A stretch of 64,000 nucleotides of DNA, taken from Hymenochaete sp. R1. Lineage: Eukaryota; Basidiomycota; Agaricomycetes; Hymenochaetales; Hymenochaetaceae. The notes under the pieces were generated by a model. The model had not been told where the DNA came from. It did not search any database and worked only from the letters and a program-made list of their open reading frames with translations. Both the position numbers and the translations under genes were made by a program. The stretch is from assembly GCA_019400425.1 (NCBI GenBank), contig JAFREE010000034.1:62001-126000 (forward strand), written 5' to 3'. Positions 47,442-59,101 of this stretch are shown here, one piece after another (position 1 is the stretch's first letter; the number at the start of each line of letters is the position of its first letter).

Positions 47442-48501
47442 TGCTTGGGTGCATTTGTCCGGTTTCATACCACTGCGATTAGTGCGTGTTTTGAAACATT
47501 CCTTGTGTCAATATTATGCTTATTTGTTCTCTTATTTGTTTAATAGCGATGCGTATCAACGTTTTTTTGCGTCAGATCGAAGAAGAGATAGCGTGTACAT
47601 TTCCTCCGCCAGACTTTCCATCCGTGTTAAACTTCCAGGGAGCAGCCTTCGCTATTCTCGTCCAATGATAACAATCGCCTTACCGGGCCAACTTCACATT
47701 CATATATGTGAGAAAGCACCCACGTCCTGCTCACTCGGAATCCCGACGCTTCATTGAAAGCGGTCTTCAATTGTGTATTTTTGCTACACTATGGGAATGG
47801 TGACCTATATTAGGGAATAAAGGCGCGTGCGCATCATTTCCATCGTCGCTGATGGCGCGTTAATGCCCTGCTGCGGGCAAAACAACCCTCAGCTGAACGC
47901 TGAGTCGCGTATGATTGGCTCACCCGTATCTCGGAAATCATGGCCTTGAGGTATTCGAAAAGTCCCTTCTTGCCCCAAGTTGATCTTTGAGGCTGAAAAA
48001 CATCCACTATCACCGCTGCGTTTTACGTCTTCTCCCCTTTGATTTCACTCTGACTCTAGCTTTGATATTCGGGCAACACTGTTCATTACGATCTGGTATT
48101 CGAGTCTTTAATGGCAGAACACAACTTTAAAAGAGGACCTTACTGTGATTTCTTTTCTGAAGTCTTTCCAACGAACAGTAAACGCCTTCTCATACGCAGT
48201 CAGTGCGTGTGAAGCATACCTGCGAATGAAGTGGCGTTCCTTCACATAACTTGGTATGAAAGCACCCGTGCGCCTTCCTTCTGGATCTTGAACAAGCAAT
48301 CAAGTCTTCTCCGCAGTCTCTAGACAAAAATTGGGTCCCATAAATGGCTGAAGATGAGCCATTTGCTTCTCCCTCAGCCTTTCTCGCCTTCTCCCTCTCA
48401 ATTCTGGTCTCTTATACCCCAGATTCTCAAGCCCCGAGAGATTCGACCCATCTACGACACCGAAAGTCCCACTTCGCCCTTCCTCTACTCCCTAGAACAA
48501 A
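47442..48501. other. Intergenic region, no gene seen
   Basis: About 1.06 kb between POLD2 and the cupredoxin gene, both plus strand. Short open frames only, without protein-like composition. Near 47820-47900 there is a CG-rich patch. No repeat or tRNA seen. Confidence 0.55.
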
Positions 48502-49572
48502 ATGCACTTCACGTTCGCTTCGCTCGCTGTCTTGTCCCTCCCACTATTCGCCGCTGGCCAGATCTACGGCCCGCCACCTTCAGGAGGTAACTCTGGCGGT
48601 GCAGGTGCAGGCTCAGGGAGCGGCGCCTCTTCATCCTCCTCTGCTGCCTCTGCAGCAGCCAGTGCGCCACCTGATACCCAAGGCTTCATGAACGTGAGCT
48701 ATTCTACCATGTGAATGTGTCCCGTTATGAATCTGATGATTTGTACTTCACTTAGATTGACGTCGCCTTCCAAGAAACATTCACCTTCCACCCCGCCAAC
48801 ATCTCCGCGCCTAATGGCACCATAGTCACTTTCTTCTTCCCGAAGTAAGGCATTCCCCTCTCTCCTCAACTTGCACATTCTCATCGAGCAATGACGTACA
48901 GCGCCGGCCTGCAACATACCGTCACCCAGTCCTCATTCGACGAACCCTGCACTCAACTCGTCGCCAATTCCAGCACAGGTGCGCCCGCCGGGTTCGACTC
49001 CGGCTTCCAGGCGAACGTACAATGGTCGATAGAAATCACCAACGACCAGATCCGTGAGTACCTCCCACCCTAACTTTACCTAGTAAAATATAGGATATAG
49101 CAAAGTGAAACTGACATGAATCCGTAGCCATTTGGTTCCACTGCAAGATGCCGCTTCACTGCGGTATGGGCATGGTCGGCTCCATCAACGCACCCGCGAC
49201 GGGCGCCAACACTTTCGACGCCTACATGCAAAATGCACTCAACATTGGCGCTAACGAGGTCACCGTACGTGGCATTTTCTCATCTCCTCTATCCCCACTT
49301 GGTTGACTTTGATTGTTCCTGTAGGAATCGACGGGTAGCCCGATCCTCGTTGGGAACGGTGCGAGCGCAAGTGCTTCGCCTACTAACACCGCGAGCGGAG
49401 GTAGCAGCAGTGGTAGTTCCTCTGGCTCAGCTTCAAGTGAGTGTTTTTATGCGACAGGAAGAAGAGAGTCAGCAATGCTTATTTGACCTTTTAATTAGGT
49501 GCATCTCACTTGGTTCTTCCGGCGCTTTCGTCTCTCTTCGGTATCATCGGCGGCATGATTTTTCTGGCTTAG
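48502..49572 (+). CDS. Secreted GPI-anchored cupredoxin-like protein
   Basis: Six exons. Signal peptide MHFTFASLAVLSLPLFAAG, then a Gly/Ser/Ala-rich linker, then a cupredoxin (plastocyanin-like) fold: VAFQETFTFHPANISAPNGT, TFFFPNAGLQHTVTQSSFDE, FDSGFQANVQWSIEIT, PIWFHCKMPLHCGMGMVGSI. The candidate copper ligands are His in LQHTV, Cys in FHCKM, His in PLHC and Met in GMGM, in type 1 order. After DAYMQNALNIGANEV come a Ser/Gly stalk and a hydrophobic tail (LVLPALSSLFGIIGGMIFLA), a GPI signal. This family is common on basidiomycete cell surfaces; a redox or wall role is inferred only. All introns are in phase, for example FFFPN split by GTAAGG. Confidence 0.9.
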
Positions 49573-50063
49573 TTAAATTTTGAATCGGGGAGGGTGAATG
49601 AGGCGCTGTGTGATAAAGGTAGAAGGGCATTTTGAAAGTACGATTTGATTTGGAACGATCTTCTCATGGGTTACGAACGACCATAATTAGACCGAGGACA
49701 TTCTCATGTGCTATTATTTTGATGCTTTAATTATTTTTCACTCTCAAAGACTTATGTTTGCATCTTACGACGTTTTATCTGGTGGTTCGACGGCCTGGCG
49801 ACCTCCAATCACCTTCAGCAACACGCTGCTATCAGATTTGTATTTGTTATCCGATTCAAGCAAGAAAATCTCGGGTCCAAATCATAGGCTCAACTTCACG
49901 ACTCTGAGAAACAAATAAAAGATGTCATTACGAGATGTACAATTGTGGGCTGGGTGTTGATGCAAGATAGGCGTGGATATACATAAGCTCAAATGAGGTG
50001 TCCAGAGAAAGCTAGAGAACAAGAAGCTGGTAAGCTGTGGAGAAAAAAAGGGCATACCCAGCC
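49573..50063. other. Convergent intergenic region, no gene seen
   Basis: About 490 bases between the stop codons of the cupredoxin and the E2 gene. AT-rich; 3' untranslated DNA expected. Nothing else recognised. Confidence 0.55.
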
Positions 50064-51004
50064 TCAAGCGTTTATCGGGCGGTAATGCTTCATAAGCTGG
50101 GTTTTGTATTCTACGTGACGATGTAAGCTCAATTATTCGTGTCCAGCTTCTCATGGAAACGTACCAGCCTGGTTCTCCCAGAGGTTAGCAGCATCGGTGT
50201 TAAGAGGTGACGCGTTGTTAGGTTCTGGTTAAATTACGTGATTAATGGAGTTTTAAGTAGGAAAGGAGAGGCATCTACCTCCAAGGAGAGACTGCAAGGA
50301 GAGCAGGATAGTGTGTACACTATACACAGCGGACCATTTATCCTACGGCTAATTTAGTAAACTCGCCGTGTGCAGCCATAAAAGATGACGCACCTGCAGG
50401 ATATCGAGGCAAATGTTGCCATGGAGGTCGACATTTGGATGATAGCATGGCGTGTCGAATCTGATCGTAGGAGCCACATAAGGATAGTTGGGAGGAAATG
50501 TGATAGAGATTTTGAATGCCAGGCCAGCATAAACCTGAAGAATATAAAATGCAACAATGAGCACGTGATGTGGCACGTCGAAACGCGTCCAGCCGCTGCG
50601 AGGAGAGGCTCTTACCGTGGCAGGCGCCCCTTCGATTGTCCCAGCCCACTCAAACAGGTTTGCATCGGACTTGGGATATGCAGACTAGAAATCAAACGTC
50701 AGCTATCGCTCGGAGAAGTTGAGCAACAAGAACGACGTACAATTCCGGGAGACGAAGACATCTAAAAGCGTCGATGTAAATAAGGAATTTGGACCTGAAG
50801 GGCAAACCGCAACACACCATAAGGGTCATAAGCTCATTTCCGAGTCTTTTCAGGGTTGAAACCGTGTAAGCAATCTGTGCTAGTTGAGTTGAAAGAGGAT
50901 ATGCACCGTTTCGTAACGCTACCAGCGTTTTCGCTGGATGATGAGCTCACGGTAGTCTTGGGAGAGCTACGAGGCGGGGCAAGAGGTGAGGAGATCTGCT
51001 CCAT
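50064..51004 (-). CDS. UBE2C: Ubiquitin-conjugating enzyme E2, UBE2C/UbcH10 type
   Basis: E2 that works with the anaphase-promoting complex to ubiquitinate cyclin B and securin in mitosis. The start (51002-51004) reads MEQISSPLAPPRSSPKTTVS, a disordered N-terminal extension typical of UBE2C. Then ELMTLM, MSSSPGISAYPKSDANLF, EWAGTIEGAPATVY, LAFKISITFPPNYPYVAPTI and DTPCYHPNVDLHGNICLDIL, whose second Cys is the catalytic residue. Later exons complete the fold and it ends YKTQLMKHYRPINA. The HPN motif and catalytic Cys are intact. Seven to nine very short exons, consistent in phase. UBE2C rather than UBE2D is indicated by ELMTLM, AFP/AYP-ESD-like text and CYHPNVD. Confidence 0.92.
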
Positions 51005-51471
51005 TGTTTTTTTGAGATGAAGGTAGAAAGCAAGATGGATGAGAGTGAACGGGAAGGGGGAGGATGGCGGACGAGAGGGAAAGAGCGAGAGTTGAAGTCA
51101 AAATCAAACTGGTGTGTGGCCGAAAGCGGCTCGGCTGAGTCAGCACGTGAGTGTGTTACTAAATTTCTTTATTTGGTAATCTGACATTGATTTCTCATGC
51201 AAAAAAAAAACAACTGAACATAAAACATAAAAACAATCAGTACTTTCGTAAGAGATGAATGATACCTTTCGACTTGGATTGTGCTCATTAGACACCAAAT
51301 GAATAATATAAACAAGAATTAAGTACGATAAGAGTACTAGTGCTCGAAGGACACGCGAGAAGAGGTCGGCAGCGGAGACGACGCGACTTGACCTGGCCGA
51401 CCTGGCTTTTCTTCCTACCCTACTGTAATCATACCCCGCTTACCCGCCCTCGCGCGATTCTGTGCGCTTTC
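51005..51471. promoter_or_regulatory. Divergent promoter UBE2C/EDE1 with TGAGTCA next to CACGTG
   Basis: A 467-base spacer between head-to-head start codons. At 51136-51149 a TGAGTCA (Gcn4/AP-1-like) site is followed directly by GCACGTG. An A run lies at about 51203-51212. No gene seen. Confidence 0.55.
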
Positions 51472-54400
51472 ATGTCTGCCTCCTTTCAACCAACTCAGGC
51501 CGAGCTTGCGCTCGTGAACGCCCTCTTTGCTAAAGTCGACACAAACAAGCTTGGTATCATCACTGGTGACGCCGCAGTCAATGCTTTCGCCGGTTCAAAG
51601 CTCCAACCCACCGTACTTGGCGAAGTATGGGCCTTGGCAGACAGCGAGAACAACGGTTTCTTGACGAGGAAAGGCGTAGCTATAGCCTTTAGGCTTATTG
51701 GCTATGCGCAGAAGGGAGAACAGGTCAAGGAGTCGTTACTCGATGCTCGTGCGTATCTACAACCCGTTTGCTCCGCGTCATAGCGCCGACTTAATTCGTC
51801 CCCGTGCAATAGCTGGTCCTGTAGCACGCATCGAAGGCCTATCGCCGCCTACGCCCTCACGACCATCAATGCCGTCTAGCCCGCCTCCTACATCCTCTCG
51901 GACTTCTCAAATCCCTCCCTTGACCGTGGAGGACAAGTCAAAGTTTCTGCGACTTTTTCTCGGCTGTGGGCCTGTAAACGGCTTGCTCAGTGGTACGCAG
52001 GGTCTTTTTAAACTACCTAACTTTGTTTGCTGATCTATTTTTCGCCAGGTGATAAAGCTCGGGATGTTTTCGTCAAGTCTAAATTGCCTTTTGAGAAGCT
52101 GTCACAAATATGGTATGACATCAATCTATTCTTCTGACCACGTTTTTTTTTCGTTAAATGAATTCCCAGGTCTCTCGCAGACACGCAGGATCGCGGGTCA
52201 TTGGATCAAACAGACTTCACCATCGCAATGTATCTCATCCAATCAATCATGTCTGGTCAGATTCCATCCCTTCCGTCGACACTGCCACCTGGCCTGTACG
52301 AACAAGCAGGCGGTCGACCACTGGCCACCGTTGCAACTCATAGGACTGGTAGTAGTATATCCGCCACCAGCCCGTCGCTGAGTGGAGCTTTCCCAGCTCA
52401 TTCACAACCTCCCCCACCCGTAAGGCCTCAGACGACTGGTACAGGTCTTCGTCCGCAGATCACCGGCCAAGATTATAACAGGATGAGTATGGTATTCCCG
52501 CCTCAACAGCAAGCTGCGCCTTTTGGCCCTAATCCGGGAGCGTTGCTTGGTGCAAATGTCTTTAGTGGCGTTTCTCAAGCGTGGGACGTGACACCGGAGG
52601 AAAAGACGCGATTCGATCAGTTCTTTGACGGCCTTGATACCCAGAGGCATGGTTTTATCGAGGGAGATGTAGCAGTGCCATTCATGCTCCAATCAAAATT
52701 ATCTGAAGATGTCCTCGCTCAAGTTTGGTGAGTGAAAGTTTACCCGAACGTCGAAATTTGATATTCACTTTAAAGCAGGGACTTGGCCGATTTGCACAAT
52801 GACGGACGATTGACCCGTGATGGGTTTGCGGTAGCAATGCATCTAATCCAAGGCAAGCTCGCCGGCAAGGAAATACCTGCGACGCTTCCTGTTTCTCTCG
52901 TACCACCTACACTACGTGGAGCTCACCAGCCTCCTGCTGCGGCACCTGCTCCCGCTCCAGCGAGTGAGATACAAGACTTGTTGTGGGATGACGAGCCACC
53001 AGTCACTGTTTCAAAGCCACATACAAGCCCGCCTCCTTCACAGCACTTTACTCCGCTACAGCCCCAACAGACTGGGTCACAGTTCGCACCTCTACACCCT
53101 CAACAAACGGGCCCGCTTTCCCAGCAACAGACAGGTGTAAGTGCTCCTGCGCGTCCTCCGCCTATTCCTTCTCGGTCACTTGACCCTTTTGGCGCTCCTG
53201 CGGCGCCATCGCCTGCGAAACATGACTTCTTAGCAGATGATGAGGAGTCTACGCCCGCCGCCGTACCAGATAATTCCGCAGAGATAGGGAACCTTCAGAA
53301 CCAGGTCATCTCGACCAGCCGATCCCTGGAGACTACCAAGAATGAAAGGCAGTTGACGGAAGCCCAAATTTCGAGCCAAGCCAGTCAACTCACGGCACTT
53401 CAGACTCAGTTGTCCTCCGCAAAAGCGGCTTACGATACTGAAAGCCATTTGCTTGCTACGCTACGCGAACGTTTTTCAACGCAAGCTGCGGACATTGCTT
53501 CGACGCGTGAACAACTCATCCGGTCGGAAAGTGAACTCAGTGGGATTCGCGTAGAGAAAGCGGAGATCGAGGGCTACCTGTTGCGCGACAAAGAGGAAGT
53601 CCGCGAGTTGCAGCGTCGTATGAAAGAGGTCGGTGAAGACATGGAACGCGAGAAAGCGGCAATCGAGAGGGCGAAAAAGGAAACCAAGCACCAAAAGGGT
53701 CTATTAGCTATCGCGAAGAAGCAGCTTGCGTCAAGAGAGGCAGAAAAGGTGAAAGTGACAAAGGAACTCGAGGAAGCGCAAAAGGAGACACAAGAGACAT
53801 TACATGACTTGCAGGAGACAGAGGTAGCAATTTCCAAAATTCCTGAGGGTGCATTCATTAGCGCCACTGCCGGGCATGATGAAAAGCCAGATCTAGAAAG
53901 GGTTGACTCCACGACTTTTGCTGCTGCTCAGCCTCTTCCTATGAGCGCAGGTGGATCACCTGCTGCGTCTATCATTGGCTCCCCAACGGTTGGAAAAACA
54001 AACAATCCTTTTGAGCGTTTGGCGATGCAATCAACCGGGTCTCGACCCACGACCCCTTTCTCGATCCCGGGACCCGACATTTTCTCGGTTTCGACGTCTC
54101 AATTGCAAACGGAGGTTGCCACGCCGCCCACATTCGACATCCCTCGAGCTGCCTCGTCGTCGCCTGCACCACTTGGCGTGTCGACTGAACACGTTGCACC
54201 TCCATCGTCGGTGGACCCATTCTTACCTCTGGGAGAAAACAAACAAGCGATCGATTCCTCAAACGCGATTGAGGATAGTCTCAATGAAAGTAAATCAGGA
54301 GAGAACAATGAAGTCTTCGATACTACGCCAAAAGCAACCGAAGATTCTCCTTCAATGCCTACTTCCCAGACCGAAGCTGCAGCGGCGTTCCCGCCTATCC

Positions 54401-55912
54401 CCGCCTTTGACGCTGCAGCCCCGAGTACTGAGTCAAAACCGTCAAATGAAATAGGCGCCATAGACACGGATCTCAGCTCCAAGCTAGTGGAGAAAGAGGA
54501 TTCAGACAGTGATTCGGATTCAGATGATGGCGAGTTTCACGATGCGAAGGAAGCTCGTAACTCACTTGGCAGCCCCAAGCTCGATGGAATGAAAGTGGAT
54601 GGTGCTAATGCTGCTGAAAAGGCAACGCCACCTCCAGCGATGACTTCTACCACGTTCGAGGATGCCTTCGGCTTGGGCAGGGATGACGAACCGAAGCCTG
54701 TTGCACCGGCTGTCGGACAGCAACCCTCGGACATGGCGGATTTGTTTTTCACACCGCCTTCGACTCTGAAAGGGAAGGCAAATGGTGCTCTTCCCGCCGA
54801 TACCGGCTCACCTTTTGACGCGTTGCCCGCGAGTGGACCGGCTGGTGGTGAGTAATTGACTACTCTCTCCCTACTATATATGATGCTGATGGGTAACAGG
54901 ATCTTCAGGTCTGAACGCATTCGACGAGGCGATGGGAAAGCTCTCGACCAGCTCCAGCTCCGCTGCGCCCCAATTCAAACTTGACTCCGGCTTTGACGAC
55001 AGCTTTGATTTTTCCGCCGCAGCCAAAGCAGACGTAGATACTTCGCCAAATCCGTTCCCTTCACTAACTACGGTTCCTACGACTAATGGTACCGTTCACC
55101 CACCAGCAAACGGGGCGTCTGAATTTGGAGCGATGTTTACCCCGACTGCGTCCGCTATCGACAAGGACGCTACCGTGAAGCCCCCAGAACAGAAGACGAA
55201 CGGATTTTCTTTTGATGACGCTTTTGGCACTGGCAATCCGCCGCAAGATCAGGCGCAATCTCAGTCACCGGCCGGAGACCATGGTATCGCGTTCGAAGAG
55301 GCGTTTGGCGGTGGTGGAAGTAAGGCTTTGGCTTTGACCGAGCCAGCTGAGACACCGTCAGCGACGACTAGTGGGCTTTCGACCGAATCTAGGAAGCCAT
55401 CGACGGAGCAGGAATCAGTGACACCTAAGCCCGCATCTATGCAATCGCCATCAAGGTCTCCAGCTGTGTCAACTATCCCGCCGTCTCCGTCGGCGAGAAG
55501 ATCGTCCAGTCCGACTCCGAGGCGGTCGACAGGTTCTTCAACAGACGGGGCGTCGTCAACCAAGTCACCTCCAACTCGTACCTCCAAACTTAGTGTGAGC
55601 ATGTTTTCCTTTTACCACAGACCAGGGAAGAGTGTAACTGAGTTGTAGCAGATTCGACTACCCTTCGGACGTAACAAGGACAAGAAAAAGAAGCACGACC
55701 CTCCTCCGATGCCACCCCCGCACTTCCTCTCACCTGTAGCGGAGCCCTCCAGTGAAGCAGGCAATGGTGCTACGCCTGCGGTAGAAGACGACGTAGAGGC
55801 TGTCAAACAGCTATGTGGGATGGGATTCAGCCGTTCACAAGCCGTCACCGCACTAGAGAAGCACGGATATGATGTACAACGTGCACTGAACAGCTTACTC
55901 GGGACTGCGTAA
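51472..55912 (+). CDS. EDE1: EH-domain endocytic scaffold Ede1 (Eps15 homologue)
   Basis: Seven exons (51472-51748, 51813-51992, 52049-52112, 52170-52727, 52779-54847, 54900-55594, 55649-55912) give about 1,368 residues, matching yeast Ede1. Three EH domains: FQPTQAELALVNALFAKVD with GEVWALADSENNGFL; LTVEDKSKFLRLFLGC with SQIWSLADTQDRGSLD; and VTPEEKTRFDQFFDGLD with VWDLADLHNDGRLTRDGF. A Pro/Gln-rich part (TPLQPQQTG repeats) is followed by a coiled coil (about 53270-53850), then a long Ser/Pro region with NNPFERL and DDAFGTG-type motifs. A C-terminal UBA domain closes the protein: EAVKQLCGMGFSRSQAVTAL and GYDVQRALNSLL. Ede1 marks early clathrin-coated sites at the plasma membrane and binds NPF and ubiquitin cargo. 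Confidence 0.96.
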
Positions 55913-56878
55913 TACCTGATTGAAAATGAAGAATGACCTCATGTGCATGTCTCTTGCCAGCGCGTTTGTCGTGGCGGGTGCAGATAATCTCCCTCTTCTG
56001 GTTCTTGTTCTGTCTCGTTTATTGGATAATTTTGTTCCATTTTCTACTTCATGTGCCTGCGTTTCTATTCTTACCACGGACCAAATCAAATCACACTCCT
56101 TTGTTGACCCTTTTCGGTCCTCCGCTGTTTTCGGTGGAAAGAACGTCACTCGTTCAGCGCTTTACTCGTCTTTGATTTTTCTCTCATCTTTCACTTCCAA
56201 CGTGCGCTCTCCTCTCCATTTCATTTTATTCGTCTTCCTTCCTTCAACTCGTATGGTACAATGAAATAGGCAAGTAATTTCTAAGATTATTCAACATTTA
56301 TGAGCGGAATGGCGAGAGTACAAAACTGCATTCTATCCCTCTTCTGATGCACAGTGAGACAAGGGACGTGACCAAGACCTACTTCCCCCGTATTAATCGT
56401 TATCATATTCCTAAACGCGCCAGCCACGAGTGATGACAATTCCTCCACAAAACCCCATACTAAGCGCTCGGAATATGTATTGAATAAAGGCACCATAATA
56501 ACCATTACACAAAATGCTCACACGACGAGCATAACAAGGCGCCTCGTGTTGGCATCAGTCCAATATATATCAATGAATTCGGAATGGGGGGTGGTTGTTT
56601 GTGCATAAGAGAAACGATAAAACCACCCCACGATGGACCACCACACAGCGCCACAGCCACCTACTCACAAAGCCAAACACCCAAACAACGAATGACCGCG
56701 CTTATAAAAGGGAAGACATCCTCGACCCAAAAATTTCGAAGCTTTTCTTCTTCTTTTGATCCTCCCATCTATCGCGCACGCGACAGACACGCGAGCAGCC
56801 CTTTCAAGTCCCCGGTCCGTTTTAATTTGCTTCCCTTTGTCTTGGGTGCCGCGCTTCGTGAGTCGAGCAATACTGCGA
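55913..56878. other. Intergenic region, no gene seen
   Basis: About 970 bases between EDE1 and PDE1, both plus strand. T-rich just after the EDE1 stop (3' end), then mixed sequence. Short open frames in several registers, none protein-like. Confidence 0.55.
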
Positions 56879-58512
56879 ATGTCTTTTGACCTCGTTGTCG
56901 TCGGCTCCGGCGGTGGTCCGAGTGAAGTTGACTTATCCGGGTGAGTACCAGTGGAACTCTCCTTCATCCAGCGCCTACTAGTCATGCTTTGCTAATCACA
57001 AAAGGCTATCTTATCTTCTTATTTTATTTCGGCGTCTTCTTTGTGGATATGATTTTATTGTTCTTAATTTAAGATACCTTCTAAAGCCACATGAACGCGA
57101 TTGGTCAGAAGGGGTCGTTGGGATTGAAGCCGGTGAGTCCGAGCGCTTAAAGTTCTAACAAAGTTCAATATCGAGACAATGGGAAACCTTTTATAGGGAG
57201 CGGCCTCGGTGCCTTGTCAAATATTCTTAAGGCATCGCCTGGACTACTTCAGTCGAAAGACGGGATTACGTCTTTTACTGCAGCTCAGATCTACTCCTAT
57301 GTCAAGTAAGATCTACCTCCTATTCTGAAAAAAGAAATGGCATGGCTTCTGACGCAGTAATACGACAGAACGTTCCTAATATCTCATGCGCACCTCGATC
57401 ACATTATGAGTCTTGTTCTCCTTGCTGGGAGTATACAAGGCTCCAGAAAAAGTATACGAGGCTCAAAAGAATGTCTTAACGATATCGAAGTATGCGAGAT
57501 TCCCTCAATATCAAAGAACCCCAAAGTCTAAGTTAACTATTTCTAGACCATCTTCAAACCGAGTCGCATATGGCCTAACCTAGTCTCCTGGGATCTACAT
57601 AAATCCGAGCATCTTTACCTTCTCGACCCGTAAGAAGCCTGTTGTGGGATTATTGTTTATTGGTATATCAATTTAACCTCCTCCCCCCCAGACTATCGGA
57701 CGATACAATCGCTTACACGCCATTACACAACGGCTTGTCAGTGCGTCGACTGCCCCTCAACCATGGACCTTCCTATTCCTCTTCGGCTTTCTTCATTCGA
57801 CGTTCCATGAATGACCCTACCAACTCCTCCGATTCATCTAATCCGAGAGAATTGCTCTTCTTGGGGGACGTAGAGCCCGATTCACTGACTGAAACCCCAC
57901 GTCTCAAATGCGTCTGGGATGTTGCAGCTCCGAAGATCGTTTCAGGTGATCTGAACACAATCTTTCTGGAGTGCTCATGGCCAGAAGAACGCCCTGATGA
58001 GAAACTCTTCGGACACCTATCCCCTAAACACCTTCTAGCAGAGCTAGAAAGCCTGGCGAAGTCTGTACTTGCATATCGACACTCCACAAACAGAGTCGAC
58101 GTTGTTTCTGACTCGATGAACCCGTCAGCAAAAGTACCCGGACAAAAACCGGAAGGGAGCAAGAAACGTGCAGCGAGCAATGACTCCCCAACGCCCACTC
58201 TAAAATCGAAGCGTTCCCGCCTCGACCTACGAACTGAGAATGGCGACGCTCATTCCATCATGCGCGGAGCCAGTACTTGCTTAGAAGGCGCACTCGTTGG
58301 TCTACGCGTCTACGTTATCCATTGCAAAGAGGACATGGAAGGTGCGTATCCGGGCCGAGAGATGCAAGACGTCATCACGGACCAGGTTCGAAGACTGGTC
58401 GAAGAAAGCGGTCTTGGCGCAGACATTCTTACCGCAAAGCAGGGTGAACTTATCGGTACGTTGACACGCGAAACTTGGGGGACGATGTACTGATGGTTTC
58501 CCAGTTATTTAA
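56879..58512 (+). CDS. PDE1: Low-affinity cyclic-AMP phosphodiesterase, class II (Pde1)
   Basis: Metallo-beta-lactamase-fold enzyme hydrolysing 3',5'-cAMP, damping PKA signalling. Begins MSFDLVVVGSGGGPSEVDLS, then VVGIEAGSGLGALSNIL and the metal-binding signature TFLISHAHLDHIMSLVLLAG (HxHLDH), RIWPNLVSWDL and LPLNHGPSYSSSAFFIR. FLGDVEPD (Asp ligand), TIFLECSWPEERPDEKLFGH and HLSPKHLLAELESL follow. A Ser/Lys insertion (about 58110-58240) precedes the terminal block LVGLRVYVIHCKED. The last intron (GTACGT at 58455 to CAG at 58504) gives the end QGELIVI with stop at 58510-58512. Reading through instead would end at 58493 with TWGTMY. Exon phases agree throughout. Confidence 0.93.
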
Positions 58513-59101
58513 AATCAGAAGTAGTTGCTCCGGTTGCTAGTGTTGTTCTTCACTTTTCATCCCTCTTTTTCTTTTCTTTGTTCAATCCACAGTTAACACT
58601 TTTGACATATACCACATTTAAAGCATTCCTTTCTTGTATTATTCTCCCGTTTTATTTGACTGTATCAATAGCCGTTGATGTTGTATCCATTAAGAATCCA
58701 AGTGTCTTATGCCGAATCTGGTCTAGCCATCTCGAATCTTCATTCTCTTAGCTTAGACACGTTGTCACAAATCTGCCGACAAGTTTTTTTGACTAACGGT
58801 GAGATAAAGCATTCGAAACGACAAACAGCTTGCATGGGAATAAAGGACAAAGGTTTAGGCAAAAAAGAGGACTAGAATAACAGAAACGAGAAGGGAGAAA
58901 ATGGTATGCGTGATTGACATTGGCAGTGATACTTAAATATATAAAGAAGACGAGAACAGCGGGTACGCCAATAAATCATCATATGCTCATGCAAAAGCTT
59001 CATTTGGGGGATGCTCCTATGTTGAAAACGAAGACAAAGACAAAGTAGGAACTTCGGTATACTTGCATGCGGGACAAATCTAAAATTTCCACGAGGTTTA
59101 T
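58513..59101. other. Convergent intergenic region, no gene seen
   Basis: About 590 bases between the stop codons of PDE1 and striatin. T-rich then A-rich, as expected for opposed 3' ends. No gene or repeat. Confidence 0.55.

Noticed and set aside
53574..54482. Long minus-strand frames opposite EDE1
   Set aside because: Antisense shadows of the EDE1 coiled-coil and Ser/Pro region; the plus strand has clear domains and splice sites.
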